A program made the translations under genes and the position numbers. From JAHIVB01 sp964574705 (lineage in GTDB: Bacteria > Bacillota_I > Bacilli_A > Izemoplasmatales > Hujiaoplasmataceae), in NCBI GenBank assembly GCA_964574705.1, contig CAZNOO010000008.1:1-64000 (forward strand): a DNA stretch of 64,000 nucleotides, in the 5' to 3' direction. The notes under the pieces are model-generated. The model had not been told where the DNA came from. It saw only the letters and a program-made list of their open reading frames with translations, and did no database searches. Shown piece by piece: positions 8,881 through 17,252 of the stretch; position 1 is the stretch's first letter; each line of letters starts with the position of its first letter.

Positions 8881-9417
8881 TTATTGATTTTCACTGAGGT
8901 ATCTTGCTAGTACAAAGAGGTAGTCGCTTAATCTATTTATATACTTCATTACCGTCGTTAAATCGTCTCTTTTTGTCTCTTTAACAAAGTGGACTAAAGT
9001 GCGTTCTGCTTTCCTTGTGATGCTTCTTGCAACGTCAATATACGCTCCGCCAAGTGATGTTTCGCTTCCTGGAAGACAGAACTTGGGTTCGAGTGGACAG
9101 ATTTTCAATAAAGCTGCCATCTCTTTTTCGATTTGATCAATCGGTTCATCCGATAGTTTCTTAATCTTTTTGTATAGAATGTGATTAGGGTTCGTTGCGA
9201 CAATCGTATTGATTTCTTGAAGCGTTCTTTGGATTACCAGCAGGTCTTCTCTTTTTACATAATGATATGCAAGGCCAAGAAAAGATGAAAGTTCATCCAT
9301 GGTTCCTAAAACTTCAAACAATGTATCGTCTTTTTCAAAAGTTTCATTGACGAAATTCTTGGATTTTCCCTCGTCTCCAGCTTTAGTGGAGATTTGATTC
9401 ACTTCTGTAATTGGCAT
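8881..9417 (-). CDS. PduO-type ATP:cob(I)alamin adenosyltransferase
   Basis: A 178-residue protein with the PduO/MMAB signature: STKAGDEG near residue 10, FCLPGSE near 113, then the conserved SITRKAER helix and the YINRLSDYLFVLARY block. It attaches the 5'-deoxyadenosyl group of ATP to cob(I)alamin, giving coenzyme B12. It ends the lysine operon, 22 bases after kamE and just before the glutamate operon. Both operons encode adenosylcobalamin-dependent mutases (KamDE and GlmES), so it probably serves both. A GGAGG ribosome site precedes the ATG. Confidence 0.93.
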   Translation of the reverse strand: MPITEVNQISTKAGDEGKSKNFVNETFEKDDTLFEVLGTMDELSSFLGLAYHYVKREDLLVIQRTLQEINTIVATNPNHILYKKIKKLSDEPIDQIEKEMAALLKICPLEPKFCLPGSETSLGGAYIDVARSITRKAERTLVHFVKETKRDDLTTVMKYINRLSDYLFVLARYLSENQ

Positions 9418-9439
9418 AAAATCCTCCTAATAAAATCCA

Positions 9440-10165
9440 TTATTTTTTTTCTAAAAGCCGTTCAACCGCAAAAGCAGCAACGTCTTCAGCGTATTTTCTT
9501 GGACCGAATCCACCGTCATATCCGAGTTCTTTTGCAAGCTCGTTTGTGATTCTAGCTCCGCCCGCAATCAGTATAACATCTTTTCTCATATTTTCTGCTT
9601 CTAGAAGTTCAACAAGGTTGACTAGATTCTTAATATGAACGTCTTTTTGCGTGACGGTTTGACTGACGAGTAAGACATCGGCTTTCACTTTTCTGGCAAA
9701 TCGGACAAACTCTTCATTCTCAACTTGAGACCCTAGATTATAGGCTTGAATTCCCTTGTATCGTTCTAATCCGTAATGGCCAGCATAACCCTTCATATTC
9801 ATAATCGCATCGATTCCAACGGTATGTGCGTCGCTTCCAGTGGATGCGCCGACAAAGACGAGATTGCGATTAAAATTCTTTGAAATCATTTCTTCGATTT
9901 CTTCTTTCGAAAGAGATACATTTTCGATTTCTTCGTCTTTTAGTGTATCGGTTTCAATTTCATAAGGAACACTTCCATAAACGACAAAGAAACGGTATCC
10001 TTCATGGATGTCTTCAACATGGACAACTTGTGGGTTCACAAGTCCCATCTTCTTTGCCAATTCCTTTGCGGCGCTGATTCCTAATCCATCCGTTGAAATT
10101 GGAAGTGTAAAACTGACTTGAACTTTTCCGTCATGAGACGTATCTCCATAAGGTCTAATTTTCAT
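9440..10165 (-). CDS. kamE: lysine 5,6-aminomutase, beta (B12-binding) subunit
   Basis: The 241 residues match KamE. Asp112-x-His114-T-x-G is the base-off B12 motif. Lys125 in NMKGYAGHYG lies 11 residues after that His, the same offset as between His133 and the PLP-binding Lys144 of the Clostridium sticklandii enzyme. With KamD it converts beta-lysine to 3,5-diaminohexanoate. The gene overlaps kamD by 11 bases. Confidence 0.96.
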   Translation of the reverse strand: MKIRPYGDTSHDGKVQVSFTLPISTDGLGISAAKELAKKMGLVNPQVVHVEDIHEGYRFFVVYGSVPYEIETDTLKDEEIENVSLSKEEIEEMISKNFNRNLVFVGASTGSDAHTVGIDAIMNMKGYAGHYGLERYKGIQAYNLGSQVENEEFVRFARKVKADVLLVSQTVTQKDVHIKNLVNLVELLEAENMRKDVILIAGGARITNELAKELGYDGGFGPRKYAEDVAAFAVERLLEKK

Positions 10166-11714
10166 TGAATTTCACCTCCAGAGCGTCAAATACGACATTG
10201 ACGTAGTCTTTGGATTTCACAAAGACTCCACCGAGTCCCTTTCCGCCTTCATAAGGTCTTTTGACTCCGGCAAAAATACCGTCTTCCAATGCTTTAAATA
10301 AGGAGTTTGAAGCGATTTGCCCAAGCAGTTCATGTGCTTTTTCCAAGACTTCAGAGGCTCTATTTTGAATGATTCCGTCTTTTTTGAAGATAAATTCTTC
10401 TCGAATCGAAGCCATCGATTTTTGAATCATCTTCGCATTCGAAATGGCTAAATATCGGTCAGACAAAAATGGCGTATGAATCGCTTCAGTCATCATTCCA
10501 AGCAGATGAATTGATTGCCCTGTCAGATGCGTGGCGATATTGAAAAGTGTATTCTGTTGATAAGCTTTAAAAATGTTACCTGAGATATGTTTGGTTGGAG
10601 GCATATATTTGAGCGGTGCATTCGGAAAAATCTCTCTTGCCATTTCCGCTTGAGCAACTTCATAGAGAAAACTATCCTTGATTTCGGGATCGATTTCAAA
10701 AGCGTGTCCAAGTCCCATTAATTCCTCTTTGAGATGTGCTCGAAACGCAAATTCTTCATTGATGAATTGACTTGCAAGAACAGTATGAGCTTCACTATAG
10801 GCATCGCTTGTGGTTAGATAATTGTCTTCTCCAGTATTGATGATGATTCCTGCATATGCATTAATCATTCTCGAGAAATGTTGGTCAATAAAGGTTCTTT
10901 GCATGTTGATGTCTCGAAAGATAATTCCATACATACTGTCATTTAAAAGTACATCGAGTCGTTCAAGCGCTGCCATGGCTGCGATTTCAGGCATGCAAAG
11001 TCCTGAAGCATAATTAACAAGTTTGATATATCTTTTTTCTTCCAAACCTACTTCATCCAACGCTTTTCTCATGATTTTAAAGTTTTCTTGTGTCGCAAAG
11101 GTTCCGCCAAATCCTTCTGTCGTTGCGCCAAATGGGACATAATCCAAAAGGGATTGTCCTGTGGATCTGATGACCGCAATGATGTCCGCTCCCGCTTTGG
11201 CAGCGGCTTTGGCTTGAATTACGTCTTCGTAGATGTTTCCGGTTGCGACGATGACATATAAATCGGTCAGGTTTTTTCCGTAGTTATGAATCAAAGTTTC
11301 TCTCAGTACTTTATTCTTCGATATTTTTTCAAAAGATTGATTGATGTAGGGCGCAAGAACAACTCGCACTTTCTTTGAGTCAATCAAAGGAATTTGTGTC
11401 AAATTTACTTCGGATTTTTTATATTGATCAATGAAGTCTGCAAGTGACAATTTAGTATGATAGAGTGCGCTCGCAATATACGTCGAGATTCCCTTGGAAA
11501 TATCTCCGTTATGCACTACTTCATCCACCATTTGATTTGGAATCGGTTCATCAAATTGATTGATGCCGTCTACACCGAGCAATCTTAACACGGTTCTCTC
11601 AACCGTCAAGGTTGAGCGAACTTTGATTACCTTCTCGACTTCATCTGTAATTTTTTTTGCAAAGGTTCTGCACTCCTCAATCATCGTTTGATTGAGCATT
11701 AATTTATTTTCCAA
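10155..11714 (-). CDS. kamD: lysine 5,6-aminomutase, alpha subunit
   Basis: The protein matches KamD throughout (VERTVLRLLGVDG, IRSTGQSLLDYVPFGATTEG and PTKHISGN segments). I place the start at a TTG at 11714, because an AAGAAGG site lies 8 bases upstream and the resulting N-terminus, about 519 residues in all, aligns with known KamD. The next ATG, at 11699, is too far from that site, and the ATG at 11765 would run 50 bases into kamB. KamD binds the PLP/substrate side and works with KamE. Confidence 0.95.
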   Translation of the reverse strand: MENKLMLNQTMIEECRTFAKKITDEVEKVIKVRSTLTVERTVLRLLGVDGINQFDEPIPNQMVDEVVHNGDISKGISTYIASALYHTKLSLADFIDQYKKSEVNLTQIPLIDSKKVRVVLAPYINQSFEKISKNKVLRETLIHNYGKNLTDLYVIVATGNIYEDVIQAKAAAKAGADIIAVIRSTGQSLLDYVPFGATTEGFGGTFATQENFKIMRKALDEVGLEEKRYIKLVNYASGLCMPEIAAMAALERLDVLLNDSMYGIIFRDINMQRTFIDQHFSRMINAYAGIIINTGEDNYLTTSDAYSEAHTVLASQFINEEFAFRAHLKEELMGLGHAFEIDPEIKDSFLYEVAQAEMAREIFPNAPLKYMPPTKHISGNIFKAYQQNTLFNIATHLTGQSIHLLGMMTEAIHTPFLSDRYLAISNAKMIQKSMASIREEFIFKKDGIIQNRASEVLEKAHELLGQIASNSLFKALEDGIFAGVKRPYEGGKGLGGVFVKSKDYVNVVFDALEVKFNEN

Positions 11715-11715
11715 G

Positions 11716-12456
11716 TCATTCACCTTCTTCCAACACATTGAGTATCGGTAACTGAATGTGTTCACTTAATTTCTTTTTCATTAACTCCTTGTCGAATGGA
11801 ACTCGATAAGGAGAGGTGGGGTTCATACAAACTGCGATAACGTTATAAGGATAAAGCACAGATAGGTCACTCGTAAATTTAACCAATTGTTTTAAAGTCG
11901 GTTCTTTTACGATAATGGCCGAAGGCGATTTTAAAATCAGTTTAAAGGAAAATTCCTTTTTCCTTTTCATCCATTCCTTTGCGAACTCATCACTTAAAGC
12001 ATAGGGAATATAAACACTCTTGGTTTCTTTGGGCAGAAGGTCAAAGAGATGATGTTCATCCAGCAATGAAGTCATTGGAATTTTATGAATGGTAAANNNN
12101 NNNNNNNNNNNNNNNNNNNNNNNNNNNNNNNNNNNNNNNNNNNNNNNNNNNNNNNNNNNNNNNNNNNNNNNNNNNNNNNNNNNNNNNNNNNNNNNNACAT
12201 ACTCAAAAAATGCCATTTTCAGCGTGCTTAATGCGGTTAATACAAGCATTCCTGGATAAACGCTGATTCTTGGTTTAGGAAGAAAAGTAATTTGATCCAA
12301 CTCTTCTCCGTCCAAACCAATTGATGTAATGGCGAGGGTTCCAAACTTTAATTCTTCAATCAAATGGTTCAAGACTGTTGTTTTACCTGCATTTTTGGCA
12401 TTGCCAATAATGCTGATAACTTTATAGTCTTGTATGATGCTTGCTAATTCTTTAAT
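11716..12456 (-). CDS. kamB: KamB-like P-loop protein, probable lysine 5,6-aminomutase reactivation factor (interrupted by an assembly gap)
   Basis: The N-terminus has a Walker A loop, GNAKNAGKTT, then ITSIGLDGE and a KP-I-V-PG segment; the C-terminus has VCMNPTSP. From memory these blocks fit KamB, annotated as a reactivase subunit for KamDE. About 33 codons are hidden by Ns of unknown true length, so the middle of the protein is missing. No ATG, GTG or TTG lies near the expected N-terminus. The best start is an ATT at 12456, with AGAAGG 8 bases upstream, which makes the N-terminus (M)KELASIIQDYK. It overlaps the kamA stop by 13 bases. The usual partner KamC (MutS-like ATPase) is not next to it. 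Confidence 0.8.
   Translation of the reverse strand: MKELASIIQDYKVISIIGNAKNAGKTTVLNHLIEELKFGTLAITSIGLDGEELDQITFLPKPRISVYPGMLVLTALSTLKMAFFEYXXXXXXXXXXXXXXXXXXXXXXXXXXXXXXXXXXFTIHKIPMTSLLDEHHLFDLLPKETKSVYIPYALSDEFAKEWMKRKKEFSFKLILKSPSAIIVKEPTLKQLVKFTSDLSVLYPYNVIAVCMNPTSPYRVPFDKELMKKKLSEHIQLPILNVLEEGE
12097..12196. other. assembly gap (100 N)
   Basis: Exactly 100 undetermined bases interrupt kamB. A round 100 usually marks a scaffold join of unknown length, so the spacing and reading frame across it are unproven. The flanking parts both look like kamB, which suggests that the missing piece is short. Confidence 0.99.
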
Positions 12457-13706
12457 CTTCTTTGCCTTCTTTCCAAACCTGCTGGTTCGATAGAGACGAT
12501 GTCTCCGTTCAATAATCCAGATACACCTTTGTATTCCACCTCTTCGCAATCCTTGCAATGGCATTTGTTTTCATAACTTTCGGGTTCGGTATAACTAGTG
12601 ATGACGCCTTCGTAGTTACGTAAAACCATTCTGTTCGGAGACATTGATACGATATAGTTTGGCATTAGAGGAATCTTTCCTCCTCCTCCAGGAGCGTCGA
12701 CAACATAGGTTGGTACGCAATATCCGCTTACATGTCCTCTCAACCCTTCAATGATTTCAATTCCTTTTGAAATCGGTGTTCTGAAATGCTCAATTCCTAA
12801 AGAAAGGTCGCATTGATAGATGTAATAAGGGCGGACTCTGATTTGTGCCAAGCGTGTTACTAGTTTCTTCATGACATGAAGACAATCATTAACGCCTCTT
12901 AATAGAACGCTTTGATTTCCAAGTGGAATTCCTGCATCCGCCAGCAAATCAATTGCGTGTTTGCTTTCAGGTGTAATCTCATCATAATGATTAAAATGAG
13001 TGTTAACCCAAATCGGATGATATTTTTTCAACATCGTTACGAGGGCTTCTGTAATTCTTTGAGGCATAACAACGGGTGTTCTCGTTCCAATTCTGATGAT
13101 TTCAACGTGATCAATTTCACGTAGCCTTCTAATGATGTCTTCTAAGAGTTCGTTGCTCATCAAAAGTGCGTCTCCACCGGATAACAACACATCACGAACC
13201 GCTGGTGTGTTTTTAATATATTCAATCGCTTTGTCAATTCTTTCCTTTGGTGCCATATGATCTTTTTGACCAGCAAATCTTCTTCTGGTGCAATGACGAC
13301 AATAGACGCTGCACATATCTGTAATCAAAAAAAGCACACGGTCTGGATATCTGTGAGTGAGTCCAGGAACAGGAGAATCAGCGTCTTCAGAAAGTGGGTC
13401 CAACAAATCGTTTTCTCCAATGTGAAGTTCGCTGTGTGAAGGAATAGCTTGTTGGCGAATAGGACAGAAAGGGTTCTCTGGGTCGATTAAAGAAAGATAA
13501 TAAGGTGTGATTGCCATTCTAAATCTAGTCAGAACGCTTTCAATCTCTACTTTTTCTTTTTCGGAAAGCGGAATGTATTTATTCAACATTTCAACGCTTG
13601 TGATTCTATTTTTAACTTGCCAGTGCCAATTGTTCCAATCCTCGTCACTTACGTTTGGAAAATATAGTTCTTTTCTTTTCAGATAACTCGTATTGAGTTC
13701 GATCAT
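12444..13706 (-). CDS. kamA: lysine 2,3-aminomutase (radical SAM/PLP)
   Basis: The 420 residues match KamA, which isomerises L-lysine to L-beta-lysine. Cys132-x3-Cys136-x2-Cys139 holds the radical-SAM iron-sulfur cluster, followed by RHCTRRR. DVLLSGGDALL is the SAM-binding region. VDAPGGGGK carries the PLP-binding lysine. C-terminal cysteines (KCHCKDC) fit the zinc-binding tail of the clostridial enzyme. The start is an ATG two bases after the kdd stop, with a GAGGAA site. It commits lysine to fermentation. Confidence 0.97.
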   Translation of the reverse strand: MIELNTSYLKRKELYFPNVSDEDWNNWHWQVKNRITSVEMLNKYIPLSEKEKVEIESVLTRFRMAITPYYLSLIDPENPFCPIRQQAIPSHSELHIGENDLLDPLSEDADSPVPGLTHRYPDRVLFLITDMCSVYCRHCTRRRFAGQKDHMAPKERIDKAIEYIKNTPAVRDVLLSGGDALLMSNELLEDIIRRLREIDHVEIIRIGTRTPVVMPQRITEALVTMLKKYHPIWVNTHFNHYDEITPESKHAIDLLADAGIPLGNQSVLLRGVNDCLHVMKKLVTRLAQIRVRPYYIYQCDLSLGIEHFRTPISKGIEIIEGLRGHVSGYCVPTYVVDAPGGGGKIPLMPNYIVSMSPNRMVLRNYEGVITSYTEPESYENKCHCKDCEEVEYKGVSGLLNGDIVSIEPAGLERRQRRLKN

Positions 13707-13708
13707 GG

Positions 13709-14749
13709 TTATTCCTCTTTTCCATAACGTTCTTTGAATAGATCATACAACTGCTTTGACTCTCTTAAAAGATTCAAAGTCAAATCTGCGTGTCCTTTGG
13801 TATATCCATTTCCAATCATCATGGTGCATCCTTTTTTGATTCCTTCTGCGCCAAGAGCGGCTTTGGTAAAGGAAGTTGCCATCGAGAAGAAATAGACGAT
13901 TCCTGAATCTTTGGTTGGCAAAATGGAAGACATTTCTGTGTTTTCCACATTGACGACATTAATCGTCACGTCAACCAATTCTCCATTGTTAACGGCTTTT
14001 ACTTTTTCTAAAACTTCAAGTGGATTTCTGGCGTCCGCAACGATAATCTCGTCGAAAATTCCAAGAGACTTCATTTCTTCATAATGAGATTGAGCATGGA
14101 TGATTCCTATGATGCATCCATTTTTCCCTGCGCTAATTCTAGCTTGATACGCACACAGCGTTCCGCTTTTTCCAGATGCGCCAAGAATCAAAACGGTGTC
14201 GTTTTCTTTAACGAGTCTTTTGACCTGAGCCGGAGCTCCCGCAACGTCAAGTGCAGATAAAACGATATTTTCTGGCAAATCGCTTGGAATCTTTGCATAG
14301 ATTCCACTTTCAAAAAGAATCGCTTCTCCGATGATATCGACTTGATCTTTATGCATATCAATATGGGTTATCTTTTCAATCTTAAGTGGTGTTAAAGACA
14401 AAGAAACGAGCGATGCAATTTTGTCTCCAGGCTTTAAATCGATATTCAAGTCTTTTCCGATTTCTTTGACGGTACCCAAAAACATTCCGCCACTTCCGGT
14501 AACTGGGTTCTGCATTTTTCCTTTTTCGCTGACGATTCCAAGAATCATCTCTTTCATTTTTTCAGGATCTTCTGAAGTCGCTCTTTTAATTTGTGTGAAA
14601 GAAGCCGAATCGATATTCAATCTTTCAACGGAAACTAAAATCTCGTTTTCTCTACAGATCATCGTATTGTCAATCTTCGTAGCAGCTTGTGGGAGAACCC
14701 CTTGCGGGTGAATCACTCTGTGAATTCCATAAATTGATGGTTTGTTCAT
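13709..14749 (-). CDS. kdd: L-erythro-3,5-diaminohexanoate dehydrogenase
   Basis: A 346-residue dehydrogenase that matches Kdd of lysine-fermenting bacteria. It has a GSGGMFLG segment near residue 86 and a Rossmann-type nucleotide-binding loop LGASGKSGTLCAY near residue 195. It oxidatively deaminates 3,5-diaminohexanoate to 3-keto-5-aminohexanoate. Start and stop overlap kce by 4 bases (ATGA). The identification rests on family resemblance and on its position between kce and kamA. Confidence 0.93.
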   Translation of the reverse strand: MNKPSIYGIHRVIHPQGVLPQAATKIDNTMICRENEILVSVERLNIDSASFTQIKRATSEDPEKMKEMILGIVSEKGKMQNPVTGSGGMFLGTVKEIGKDLNIDLKPGDKIASLVSLSLTPLKIEKITHIDMHKDQVDIIGEAILFESGIYAKIPSDLPENIVLSALDVAGAPAQVKRLVKENDTVLILGASGKSGTLCAYQARISAGKNGCIIGIIHAQSHYEEMKSLGIFDEIIVADARNPLEVLEKVKAVNNGELVDVTINVVNVENTEMSSILPTKDSGIVYFFSMATSFTKAALGAEGIKKGCTMMIGNGYTKGHADLTLNLLRESKQLYDLFKERYGKEE

Positions 14750-15573
14750 ATTATTTTCCTCATTCCTAGTATTTTTCTTGTCTCTTCCACAGTCGCTACT
14801 GACCGGCCGTTTTCGAGAATCATCATTTTTACTTTTTTGACCAAATCTTTATTTGAAGTTGCTAAAACGCCTTTTTCAACATAGAGGTTATCTTCGAGTC
14901 CTACTCTGACGTGACCGCCGTGTTGAATAGATAATTTCGCTAATGGAAACTCATACCTTCCTACTCCGGCAACGCTGAAGGTTGACCCTTCAGGAATGCT
15001 GTCTTTCAAGAATAAAAAGTCTCTTTCTTCTCCCATCATTCCACCGTTTACACCTAGAACAAAGCTGAAATGCATCGGTGGTTTGACAATGCCTTGCTTG
15101 TGTAACTTTAAAGCGGTATCGATATGTCCTTTTTCAAAACATTCAAGTTCGTATTTGATAATACTATCGTTCATTCTGTTTGCGAAATAGGTAATGTCAT
15201 TCACTGTATTGACAAAGTAATCATCTCCGCCAAAGTTGACAGTTCCACAGTCAAGCGTAGCCATTTCAACTGGCAAATCTAAAACTTGACCTCGCTCCAT
15301 TCGAGACATCCCAAGTGCGCCGCCGGTGGAAACTTGGATGATAACATCTCCACACTTCTGTTTTATGGCTTGAATCAATTCTTGGAATCTTGCTTTATCC
15401 TGTGTTGGTGTTCCATCGTCTCTACGTGCATGTAAATGTATGATGGAGGCTCCTTCTTGCATTGCTAAATACGCTTCTGTGGCAATCTCTTCAGCCGTAT
15501 ACGGAACCGCAGGATTTTGTTGTTTTGTCACTTCTGCGCCGGTGATGGCACAAGTGATGATACATGGGTTCAT
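14746..15573 (-). CDS. kce: 3-keto-5-aminohexanoate cleavage enzyme (BKACE family)
   Basis: About 275 residues of the DUF849/BKACE family. The N-terminus has ITCAITGAEVTK, then IHLHARRDDG with the zinc-binding His-x-His, STGGALGMSRMER, and VGLEDNLYVEKG near the end. It condenses 3-keto-5-aminohexanoate with acetyl-CoA, giving 3-aminobutyryl-CoA and acetoacetate. The start is placed at the ATG at 15573, which overlaps the kal stop (ATGA). The longer frame to 15606 adds 11 unconserved residues inside kal. Confidence 0.95.
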   Translation of the reverse strand: MNPCIITCAITGAEVTKQQNPAVPYTAEEIATEAYLAMQEGASIIHLHARRDDGTPTQDKARFQELIQAIKQKCGDVIIQVSTGGALGMSRMERGQVLDLPVEMATLDCGTVNFGGDDYFVNTVNDITYFANRMNDSIIKYELECFEKGHIDTALKLHKQGIVKPPMHFSFVLGVNGGMMGEERDFLFLKDSIPEGSTFSVAGVGRYEFPLAKLSIQHGGHVRVGLEDNLYVEKGVLATSNKDLVKKVKMMILENGRSVATVEETRKILGMRKII

Positions 15574-15953
15574 GCTTTTCTTTGGAGATGCTTTTGAACA
15601 ATGCACGTACCTGTCGCAGAAGCGACAAGAATCTTTTGTTTCAAAACATCTGCGCTGCTTGGAGAGATATCTTTTCGGGTTTCAATTACCTTGTAACATT
15701 CAAAGGTCATTTTTCTTGAAGTGTTTCCTGCAGAAATAATTTCTGCATGGACCTCTACGAAATCCCCCGCATAGACTGGTGCTAAAAAATCAACTTGGTC
15801 GTAAGATCTAAACAATCCTTCGTCTCCATCGTTCATAATCAATAGTTCTGTAGCTGCATCACCGAACAAGCCCATGATCTTAGCTCCATCGACAAGTTCT
15901 CCACCATAATGTGCATCTTGTAAGGACATTCTTTGTTTTAAAATAGTTTTCAT
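15570..15953 (-). CDS. kal: 3-aminobutyryl-CoA ammonia-lyase
   Basis: A 127-residue single hotdog-fold protein with the Kal pattern DAHYGGELVDGA, GD-ATELLI--DGDEGLF and FLAPVYAGDFVEV. It removes ammonia from L-3-aminobutyryl-CoA to give crotonyl-CoA. It is tightly packed: it starts one base after the atoA stop and overlaps kce. No butyryl-CoA dehydrogenase or electron-transfer flavoprotein follows in this window, so crotonyl-CoA reduction must be encoded elsewhere. Confidence 0.93.
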   Translation of the reverse strand: MKTILKQRMSLQDAHYGGELVDGAKIMGLFGDAATELLIMNDGDEGLFRSYDQVDFLAPVYAGDFVEVHAEIISAGNTSRKMTFECYKVIETRKDISPSSADVLKQKILVASATGTCIVQKHLQRKA

Positions 15954-15954
15954 C

Positions 15955-16596
15955 TTATATTCCTTTCATAGGTAAGACTTTATCTACAATCAAATGTGCT
16001 TCCGTTGCGTTCTTGACGTCTTCAATCGTAAAATCCGGATGAACTTCAATTAAATGAAGACCATCATCATGAACTTCAATCACGCACATTTCAGTTACAA
16101 TTAGATTTGCTTGCTTGAAGGCTGTTAATGGCAACGTACATTTTTCTACAATCTTTGCTTTTCCTCTGTTTGTATGCGTCATTGCAATAATGACTTTTTT
16201 CGATCCCATGACCAAATCCATGGCTCCGCCCATCCCGGGGACTTTCTTTCCGGGGATAATCCAGGAAGCAATGGATCCGTCTTCGTCGACTTCCAACGCT
16301 CCAAGAACGGTCACATCGATATGTCCCCCTCGAATCAACGAAAAGGATGTTAATGAATCGATGAAGGCCCCGCCTTCAACGATAGACGCTTTTAATCCTG
16401 AGGCATTAACTGTTAAGGTATCTTCTGTTTCAAAAGGTCCGAGTCCAACAATTCCATTTTCAGCTTGAAACGTAATGAATTTGTCTTTATCAACGTATTC
16501 TGAAACCATTGATGGAATTCCAATTCCCAAATTGACTAAGTTCCCTGGGTTTAATTCAAGTGCGACTCTTGACGCAATGACTTGTTTTTCATCCAT
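15955..16596 (-). CDS. atoA: butyrate/acetoacetate CoA-transferase, beta subunit
   Basis: About 213 residues of the CoA-transferase family I beta subunit. FQAENGIVGLGP contains Glu46, the active-site glutamate that forms the CoA thioester; LGIGIPSM and GAMDLVMGSKKVI are further signatures. I choose the ATG at 16596 because AGGTGA lies 5 bases upstream; a GTG at 16605 sits inside that ribosome site. With AtoD it transfers CoA from butyryl-CoA to acetoacetate, closing the lysine pathway. Confidence 0.94.
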   Translation of the reverse strand: MDEKQVIASRVALELNPGNLVNLGIGIPSMVSEYVDKDKFITFQAENGIVGLGPFETEDTLTVNASGLKASIVEGGAFIDSLTSFSLIRGGHIDVTVLGALEVDEDGSIASWIIPGKKVPGMGGAMDLVMGSKKVIIAMTHTNRGKAKIVEKCTLPLTAFKQANLIVTEMCVIEVHDDGLHLIEVHPDFTIEDVKNATEAHLIVDKVLPMKGI

Positions 16597-17242
16597 GAAA
16601 TTCACCTACCACAATATAATCTACCAAAGGATGCGGTGTAATGATGATTTCCGGATCCAAATAGTCTTTGATTTCGTATACTTCTGCGACGACTGTAGTT
16701 GCTGCCAAAGCCATCACAGGATTGAAGTTTCTGGTTGTCGCGACATACCTGAGGTTTCCAAATTGATCAGTAATCGCTCCGCCAATCAATGAAATATCAG
16801 CAGTAAGAGGTTCTTCCAACAGATAAGTTTTTCCTTTGACTTCAATTAATCTTTTATTGTTTTCGACAACGGTCCCTTTTCCGGTTTCTGTCAAGATTCC
16901 ACCGAGCCCAGCTCCGCCAGCTCTAATTTGTTCGACCAGCGTTCCTTGAGGAACAAGTATAACTTCCATTTGCCCGTTTTGCATGAGTTCTCCAGCGGTC
17001 GGATTCGTTCCGATGTGAGAAGCAATCAGTTTGGTTACTCGTCCCGCTTGAATCAACTTGCCAACGCCTTTGTCAGGATATCCTCCGTCATTGCAAATAA
17101 TCGTTAGATTCTTTTTTCCACTATCCATTGTCCAATCAATCAGCGTTTCAGGGGTACCATTCGTTAAAAACCCACCAACCATTAGTGTCATTCCGTCTTC
17201 AATCAATGACATGAATTTTTGTTTGTCAATTCTCTTCTTCAT
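16589..17242 (-). CDS. atoD: butyrate/acetoacetate CoA-transferase, alpha subunit
   Basis: About 217 residues of CoA-transferase subunit A. MLMVGGFLTNGTPETLI near the N-terminus, ASHIGTNP and IRAGGAGLGGILT are standard blocks. The start is placed at the ATG at 17242, 10 bases after the preceding stop, with GAGG upstream; the frame reaching 17329 lies inside the previous gene. It forms the heteromer with AtoA encoded next. Confidence 0.94.
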   Translation of the reverse strand: MKKRIDKQKFMSLIEDGMTLMVGGFLTNGTPETLIDWTMDSGKKNLTIICNDGGYPDKGVGKLIQAGRVTKLIASHIGTNPTAGELMQNGQMEVILVPQGTLVEQIRAGGAGLGGILTETGKGTVVENNKRLIEVKGKTYLLEEPLTADISLIGGAITDQFGNLRYVATTRNFNPVMALAATTVVAEVYEIKDYLDPEIIITPHPLVDYIVVGEFHG

Positions 17243-17252
17243 ATGGACGCCT

